A stretch of 43,047 nt of DNA, taken from positions 1 to 43,047 of the forward strand of contig CAMRVD010000005.1 of the NCBI GenBank assembly GCA_947054085.1, read 5' to 3'. Under the pieces are notes generated by a model. That model did not search any database and had not been told where the DNA came from. It was given only the letters and a program-made list of their open reading frames with translations. This document shows, piece by piece, positions 36,545 to 43,047 of the stretch (its first letter is position 1; each line of letters begins with the position of its first letter). The position numbers and the translations under genes were made by a program. Origin of the DNA: an uncultured Clostridia bacterium (GTDB taxonomy: Bacteria > Bacillota > Clostridia > Christensenellales > UBA1242).

Positions 36545-38222
36545 GTTTTGCCCCCTGTTTTTTAGCATCTGTTACTTTTCCTGCAGTAACATTAAACATT
36601 GAGTCTGCAATACTTGAAATGGTGTCACTAGCCGTAAACACTATAAACGAATAATTGGCTTTTAAACTCTTTAAAAGTTTTTTAATGTTATCTTGTTCGG
36701 TTTTGGTAAGCGAAATAGGAAATTCGTATATACATATCCATTCGGACTCGCTAAGTAATGCCCGAGCAAGTCCTATCATAAACAATAAGTAAGCAGAACA
36801 GTCTTCTGCTTGTTTTACAAGATTGGTTTCGTATTCGTTTTTTAAAGATTTTATAGTTTTGTCTATATCCAGTTTTTTACACATGCTTATAATTTTTTTG
36901 CGGTTTGGTGTAACATACATTAAGTTATCCATTATGCTTTGGGAATAAAAGTATGGCTTGCTGGTAGCATAGCTAAAATTATGCTTGTATATGCTTTTAG
37001 AAAAATCGTATAAGTTTATACCGTCCATGGTAATAGTTCCGGTTGTTGGTTTTATGGTTCTTCTAAGCATATAAAAAATACTTCGCTTTCCGCAGCCCGC
37101 AACACCTTTAAATACCGTTATGGATTTTTGCTTTAAACAAAAATTTGTTAAATTTAAATCTCCGCTTCTATAAGGTTTTTCTTGAGTGTCTTTGTAAGTT
37201 ACATTGCTAAATATCAGGTCTTCACCAAGATTGTCAGTAGTATTATTAGAAAACTCTATTATATCTTCCTCGGGCATTTCTAAAACCGTTTGAATTCTAA
37301 GCCTGCAAACGTCTGCACGCTCTAGTTGTTTTAAAAAATCGTAGCCCTCGTTTGAATAATTTAGTATATCTATTAGGTAAGGTGCAATAACTAAATAAAC
37401 TGTAAGTGTAAGAGTACCAGAATTTGTTAAAGTGGCAAGCCAAATAGTAAGTGCAGTTATAACACCGTACAGCACACCGTATGTCCAATTAGATTTTAAT
37501 ATATTTAGCCTAGACCTCTTAGAATAATTGCTAACTATTAAACTAGCTTGTTTTAGATATTCGTCTTTATTAAGATTTTCGATATTAAGCATAGAACTTA
37601 TTTTTCGTCCGTCTACCATATCGGTAATTTTTTCGCCTAATTTATCGCGTTGGCTATAAAGCAAGGTAGTAATTTGATTATCTTTTTTTGCTAAAAACTT
37701 ATACCAAAAATATAATAGGACCACCACTGCTAGCATTATTAATCCCATATATAAATTATAATAAGCAACAATTCCGCATGTTATAATAGCACGTAAAATG
37801 TCGCTGATTTGGTAGCATAAATAATCGGTAAAACTTTGGACGGTAGAAAGATTAGCGGTAAATATTAGCATTAATTTTTCTATAGAATGACTGCTTAAAC
37901 TTGAACTTTTTACTTTTCCTACTTTTTGGTATAGCTTATTGCTTAGGTTTGTGGTGATATAATCACATTGTTTATAATAAAAGTAGTAATCTAAACTTTC
38001 AGAAATGTAATATAAAAGCGTACAAAAAAGCCCTATCAGTAGCCAAAAAATAGCTGCAGTAAAATCTAGTGAGGTTAAACTTGTTATAACGTTTGCGGCA
38101 GGGTAGGCTTGAATTATACTAATTAGTATGGAACATATACAAGCAATATAATTGCCAGCTAAATAGCCTTTATTAGGATTAGCTACTTTTGCCCAAGCTT
38201 TTATTTTTTTTATGATATACAT
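36537..38222 (-). CDS. ABC exporter-like half-transporter with degenerate NBD (paralog)
   Basis: Same architecture: GVAGCGKRSIFYMLRRTIKPTTGTITMDGINLYDF, MIGLARALL, WICIYEFPISLT; SD TAGGAG. Confidence 0.8.
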   Translation of the reverse strand: MYIIKKIKAWAKVANPNKGYLAGNYIACICSILISIIQAYPAANVITSLTSLDFTAAIFWLLIGLFCTLLYYISESLDYYFYYKQCDYITTNLSNKLYQKVGKVKSSSLSSHSIEKLMLIFTANLSTVQSFTDYLCYQISDILRAIITCGIVAYYNLYMGLIMLAVVVLLYFWYKFLAKKDNQITTLLYSQRDKLGEKITDMVDGRKISSMLNIENLNKDEYLKQASLIVSNYSKRSRLNILKSNWTYGVLYGVITALTIWLATLTNSGTLTLTVYLVIAPYLIDILNYSNEGYDFLKQLERADVCRLRIQTVLEMPEEDIIEFSNNTTDNLGEDLIFSNVTYKDTQEKPYRSGDLNLTNFCLKQKSITVFKGVAGCGKRSIFYMLRRTIKPTTGTITMDGINLYDFSKSIYKHNFSYATSKPYFYSQSIMDNLMYVTPNRKKIISMCKKLDIDKTIKSLKNEYETNLVKQAEDCSAYLLFMIGLARALLSESEWICIYEFPISLTKTEQDNIKKLLKSLKANYSFIVFTASDTISSIADSMFNVTAGKVTDAKKQGAKHE

Positions 38223-38386
38223 AAATGCTCCTAAGTGGTTTTTAAATCTAAATAACTAAATTTGCATTAATTAGTAAAATTATACATTGGCAGAGGTCAG
38301 GTAAAATTTAATTTATTAGTAATAATTATAGCCATAAAAAAATAAATATTGTCGTTATTTTATTGAATTACATCTTTTTTTATGAT

Positions 38387-38405
38387 ATACTATCATAGAT
38401 AGTAT
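38387..38405. promoter_or_regulatory. Operator-like palindrome
   Basis: ATACTATC ATA GATAGTAT in the intergenic region between divergent genes. Confidence 0.45.
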
Positions 38406-38534
38406 AGCCAAAAATACTCATAATGATATATTTTGTTGAATAAACTATCGTATAAGATATCGACAAATTTAGATTAATAGATTTATTATTTTACATAGGT
38501 TTAACACAAAAGTCAAGGTCGGTTAAGGATAAAC

Positions 38535-41500
38535 ATGAAGAAATTTTTATCTTATCTATTAACTTTTATAACGTTGCTTGTAATAAGTGCAACCATAACA
38601 ATAAAAGTTAAGTCTGATATATTAGAAAGCAATGTTTCTAATGTAAATGCTAGCGCTAGTAGCGAGGCAAGCCTTTTGTCTGGCTTAATGACGGCACTAG
38701 AGGATAATCCTAAATTAGATGTTTCGGCACAACTTTATGTAGTCATAGACGGCAAGCCTATGGACTTATGTTTAAATGCTAAAATAGATGTAACTAAACT
38801 TACAAATCCAAATGTAAGCGGAAACCTTACAATTAACTATGGCGGCGATACCTTAGATATTTTATTTACATATTTTAACGATATAATTTACTTATCGTAC
38901 AATAATATTCAAGTAAAATTTAGTGTAGATTCTATAAAGGATCTTATCAAAATATTTAGCGATACTGCAAAAAAAGAGTTGATTTTAAAGAATAGTCAAT
39001 CGCAAGATTCCCATAAAGAGGTTGATAGCGAAGAAAATTTGGATACAACTCAACCTGATAGCGGATTAAGTTTAGATTTAGATGCTTTAATGGATGCACT
39101 AAATAACCCAACCAAAACCGTTATTGGTGACGACTATATATACGAAGTTAATCTTCCTGATATTTGCAAACTTGTGATTGTTTGCGACAAAGGCTTTAAT
39201 ATAAAATCCGCAGATATTTCTAACTTTACTATGCTTAATAATGTAGAAGTAACTGGCAAAGTAAATGTGGTAATAGATAAAGATATTGTAATTGCAGATC
39301 CTTCTAATGCCGACGAACATTTAGATGTAGGAGCTATTACTCATGCTTTTGATACATTAAAAAACAACAGATACCTTCGTCTTAATGCTTGGGCGGCACT
39401 TTATAAAGAAGGTCAAATGGTACAAAATTTACAAGCTTTTGGCAAAGTAGATTTAAAAAATAACAGGGTATCGGTAAGCTCTTCGCTAAATGGTTTACTG
39501 GATGCTAAACTAAATTTAGATTACTTTGAAGATAATCTGTATATAAACTTTAACGATTTGTATTTGGCTTCTAATAAGGATGGCATTAATCAATTAGACA
39601 TACTATTAAAAAGCACAAATATAAAATATACAGATTTAGTCGCCGGCATATTTAATGGTAGTGCGGAGATAGTATCTTGGTTGGAAAATAATTATCAAGA
39701 AATATTAGATACTGCAATAATAAATAGTAATCAAATAAAACTTGTAGCAAACCTAAATGGAATACTTGGTCAAACTAGCGAAGTTAGCTTTATTGTAACA
39801 TTTAATAATGGGTTAATTTCGGGTATACAAATAAGTGGAATATCTATTAATGGTTATACTTTAAAACTTACAGTTTATGTAGATTCTCCAAAAGAACTGG
39901 TGTTTAATTTAGATACACAAAAATATTATCAAGTAAACGATCTACTGCAAACTTTAGTTCCTATTGTTTCGGACAAGAAATTTAAGGTAACTGCAGATTT
40001 TAATATTTTATCAAACAATAATAATTTTAATTTTTCGGCAAATGCTAATATAGATTTAAGTAACAATATTTTTGTTGGAGATATTACATTATTAGATAAA
40101 ATCTTGGGCTTGGGCTACGACGGAAATAATATTTATATAAATTACGATCAAATTTACGCAAAAATAGATGCTGCAGAATTATTTAATATTATATCCACTT
40201 TGTCGGGTAATTCTTCTACAGAGTTGTTGTTTAATGTTAGTCAATTTGTAAATGGATTATTTTTAAACGATATGTTATCGCTATTTAATCTTTCGTCTAA
40301 TAAAGATGGCATATCTTTATACGCAGATTTATCTACATTGTTTAATAAGTCGATAATTATATCTGTTAACGTTTCGTATAGTAATGGTGTTGCTTTAGAG
40401 ATAAATGTTACATATGGCGACTATACAATTTTAGGAACAATTAACATAAGTCAATTAAGTGACGATGTTAGTATACCAAACAATCAATATCAAGATGTTA
40501 CTAACTTAGTTAAGGAAATTTCAAGTTTAACACAAGGTAACAATTTTGTAGGAAGTTTAGATGTTAAATACAAAGATATATCGCTTAATGGTAATTATCA
40601 ATTAAGTTTAAACAATGATAAGTCAACTGTAAACGTTAAATTTATAGGTCAGCTATGTGATCTTAATATAAATATTGCATTAGTAGATAACGTTATTTAT
40701 TGTGCTATAGACGATCTAAAAGTTTATATGCCAATATCAGAAATAAACGATTTGGTTAATTGGATTAACGTTAATTTTAATAAAAATATAAATATTAATG
40801 ATTTATCTAATTTATTTAAAAATTCCAGTCTTGATAATATTAACATAACGCTATTAGAATTATTGAACGACAAAATTGCTATAAATATTAATCAATATAA
40901 TCTTGCTATAAATCTAAAAAATGGACTAAATATACAAGTATCATCTAATGATTTGCTTGCAAACGCAACATTAGGAATAACAGAAGAACCGTTTAATTTT
41001 AATACTCAAGGTTATGTTCATTTTAGTGAAGTTTTAAATTTAGCAAATAGTGTAATCAACCTTGTAAAACAAAAACAATTTGCATTAAACGGTACAGCAG
41101 AAGTATACGAGGGTAATACTTTACATTACTCGGCAATAGCTACGGTACAAGTAGATTTACAAGATTTTGCAGTATTTGGCGAGATTATTGTAACTGATCA
41201 TATAAAAAATATAGATATGCCATTTATGATAGCCTTTAACCAAGGTATGTGGTATGTAGACTACAATAACTTAAAGGTAAAAATAGCTAAAAACGACCTT
41301 AACGAAATTTTAGTTGTACTTTTAGAACTTGCAGGTGTAGACCCAAGTGTTATACCATTTTTACAAGATGCCGTAAATGGTATGGATATAAATGTCGGTA
41401 ATATTTCTGCCATAGTACCTAATATCGATTTTAGTAATCCTATTAGTATGATTAAGTTTGTAAAAGGCTTAAGCTTTAACGGAACCGATTTAAGTTTAAA

Positions 41501-43047
41501 ATTAGACAGTAAGCTTACAAGCGTAGAGGGCGAAGGCGATATGCTTGTTTGCATAAAAACAAATGGCAGTAAACTTACAAATGTAACCATAAATAATCTA
41601 TATACTGGCGTAACTCTTGGTGAGCATTTTAACTTAGATGTTAATGTTATAGATTACAAGGGTGTAAACAAACCTTACGAAGGTAAATATATCGATTTAT
41701 CTGGTAGTAACGAACTAATTAAAGCTATAATTAATACAGCTGAGCTTAACTACTTTAATATTACTGGTAATTTGGATATTACCGTTATGGGTATCAATCT
41801 TGGTAAAGTATACATCGATGCTCAAGTTAAACTAGACGAAGAGCGTAAGCCAGAAATTATTATAAGCCTTCCTAATATTCCAGTAATTGGTGCTGCGGTT
41901 GGCGGGCTTAATGTTAATAATGATGTTCCTTATAAGTTTGGCGATGGTGCAGTAGATAGCAGACAAGCAGTAATTTATTATAAAGACGGCTATGTATATA
42001 TGTACCGTAAAGATGTTCTTCAAGTTAGTCGCCGAACTTACGAAAAGAAACTAAAAGTTCATATTGACCAAATGCTTGCTGATCCTATGTATTATGTACA
42101 ATATCTAACCGGTTTTACCGATCAGATAATTGACGCGATAAAAAAGAGTTTAGCGTTAAGCGAAGGGCATACTCCAGATTTAGGCAATATTATTAATGAA
42201 TTTAAAGTAAATAACAAAACCGACTTTAGTATAAAACTTAATATGCACGAACTGACAAACGATCCTAATATGGGCGAAATGTCTATTGGATTAAATGTTA
42301 TAAACACTCCAGAAACTGGAAACAAAAACTATGTTGGTAAAGCAAACTTTAGTTTAACATTACCATTTACTGATGCAATTACAATGGTACTTAACAGCGA
42401 CGATTTAGCACTAGTTAATATTGGTAAAACATTAGACTTTAGCAGCTTGTACAACTATATTAGTAGCTACAACTACTCGGAAAACGAGGAGTGGGAAGCA
42501 AGTAACGGCTCCTGGAAAAAAGCTGATGAAAGAACCAACACCATAAGTTTTAACAGTATGGGCGGCGCAAATGTAGATAATATTACTGCAAAAGTTGGCG
42601 AACCTATAACAGTTCCTGCATTACCTAATAAAGTTGTAGTAGATAGTGCTACTGGCACAAGATATACTTATAAATTTGATGGCTGGTATACTGATAATAG
42701 GTTTAAAGATGGCACAAAGTTTACTGAAACTATTATGCCACGCAAGGACACACAGCTTTATGCTAAGTGGGTACTTATTAAAACCGAAAAGATAGTAACT
42801 ATTAGCTTTAATAGTAATGGTGGTAGTGCTATTAGTAGCATTAGCGAATTGCAAGGCACATATATCAATGTAAACAATTATGTACCTACTAAAGACACTA
42901 TTTACCAAGACAAAGGCTATAACTGGACGGGCAAAAATGCTGGTAAGTGGACGTATTTGGTAACGACTTATAACTTTGAAGGCTGGTACACTGATAGCAG
43001 TTGTACAAGTAAGTTTAATGGAATTGTTCCAGATAACAACATAACTC
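38535..43047 (+). CDS. Giant secreted repeat protein with C-terminal Flg_new/InlB B-type repeats (partial, runs off window)
   Basis: ATG at 38535 after SD taagga, N-terminal signal/TM MKKFLSYLLTFITLLVISATITI, long open frame to the window end; YKFDGWYTDNRFKDGTKFTETIMPRKDTQLYAKWV and YNFEGWYTDSSCTSKFNG near the end. Confidence 0.85.
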   Translation, partial: MKKFLSYLLTFITLLVISATITIKVKSDILESNVSNVNASASSEASLLSGLMTALEDNPKLDVSAQLYVVIDGKPMDLCLNAKIDVTKLTNPNVSGNLTINYGGDTLDILFTYFNDIIYLSYNNIQVKFSVDSIKDLIKIFSDTAKKELILKNSQSQDSHKEVDSEENLDTTQPDSGLSLDLDALMDALNNPTKTVIGDDYIYEVNLPDICKLVIVCDKGFNIKSADISNFTMLNNVEVTGKVNVVIDKDIVIADPSNADEHLDVGAITHAFDTLKNNRYLRLNAWAALYKEGQMVQNLQAFGKVDLKNNRVSVSSSLNGLLDAKLNLDYFEDNLYINFNDLYLASNKDGINQLDILLKSTNIKYTDLVAGIFNGSAEIVSWLENNYQEILDTAIINSNQIKLVANLNGILGQTSEVSFIVTFNNGLISGIQISGISINGYTLKLTVYVDSPKELVFNLDTQKYYQVNDLLQTLVPIVSDKKFKVTADFNILSNNNNFNFSANANIDLSNNIFVGDITLLDKILGLGYDGNNIYINYDQIYAKIDAAELFNIISTLSGNSSTELLFNVSQFVNGLFLNDMLSLFNLSSNKDGISLYADLSTLFNKSIIISVNVSYSNGVALEINVTYGDYTILGTINISQLSDDVSIPNNQYQDVTNLVKEISSLTQGNNFVGSLDVKYKDISLNGNYQLSLNNDKSTVNVKFIGQLCDLNINIALVDNVIYCAIDDLKVYMPISEINDLVNWINVNFNKNININDLSNLFKNSSLDNINITLLELLNDKIAININQYNLAINLKNGLNIQVSSNDLLANATLGITEEPFNFNTQGYVHFSEVLNLANSVINLVKQKQFALNGTAEVYEGNTLHYSAIATVQVDLQDFAVFGEIIVTDHIKNIDMPFMIAFNQGMWYVDYNNLKVKIAKNDLNEILVVLLELAGVDPSVIPFLQDAVNGMDINVGNISAIVPNIDFSNPISMIKFVKGLSFNGTDLSLKLDSKLTSVEGEGDMLVCIKTNGSKLTNVTINNLYTGVTLGEHFNLDVNVIDYKGVNKPYEGKYIDLSGSNELIKAIINTAELNYFNITGNLDITVMGINLGKVYIDAQVKLDEERKPEIIISLPNIPVIGAAVGGLNVNNDVPYKFGDGAVDSRQAVIYYKDGYVYMYRKDVLQVSRRTYEKKLKVHIDQMLADPMYYVQYLTGFTDQIIDAIKKSLALSEGHTPDLGNIINEFKVNNKTDFSIKLNMHELTNDPNMGEMSIGLNVINTPETGNKNYVGKANFSLTLPFTDAITMVLNSDDLALVNIGKTLDFSSLYNYISSYNYSENEEWEASNGSWKKADERTNTISFNSMGGANVDNITAKVGEPITVPALPNKVVVDSATGTRYTYKFDGWYTDNRFKDGTKFTETIMPRKDTQLYAKWVLIKTEKIVTISFNSNGGSAISSISELQGTYINVNNYVPTKDTIYQDKGYNWTGKNAGKWTYLVTTYNFEGWYTDSSCTSKFNGIVPDNNIT

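Noticed and set aside
39099-42908. Minus-strand ORFs at 39099, 41261, 41832, 42122, 42473 and 42621
   Set aside because: All antisense to the open giant reading frame with convincing domains (Flg_new repeats); no independent support.

Overview
Low-GC, Firmicutes-like (probably uncultured Clostridia-type) chromosomal window; the taxonomic placement is inference. It carries a replication/topology block: dnaN and dnaA on the minus strand, divergent from recF, an unknown 411-aa ORF, gyrB and gyrA on the plus strand. Other recognisable genes are an SPFH/band-7 protein, a DUF975-type membrane protein, signal peptidase I with a lipoprotein, a DUF1848-like fragment, tRNA-Arg(UCG), a very large M60-like (enhancin/mucinase) membrane-anchored protease, a stand-alone 5'-3' exonuclease, an Rrf2 regulator with iscS-iscU, ychF, uppP, mscS, an aldo/keto reductase, two overlapping ABC-exporter-like genes, and a giant secreted repeat protein that runs off the right edge (absent from the ORF track because it has no stop in the window). 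Most interesting signals: (1) two paralogous ABC half-transporters whose nucleotide-binding motifs are degenerate in parallel; (2) an intergenic structured repeat family whose inner and outer stems show compensatory changes, with inverted copies of the iscU 3' end beside it; (3) a recurrent arrangement in which the ATG lies 6-7 nt after a -10 hexamer and lacks a Shine-Dalgarno (recF, the 411-aa ORF, the exonuclease, lepB), suggesting leaderless mRNAs; (4) a 26-bp strictly alternating pyrimidine-purine, potentially Z-forming tract just upstream of a near-consensus gyrB promoter; (5) a cluster of three divergent unknown paralogs. Everything was read by eye; no searches were run.
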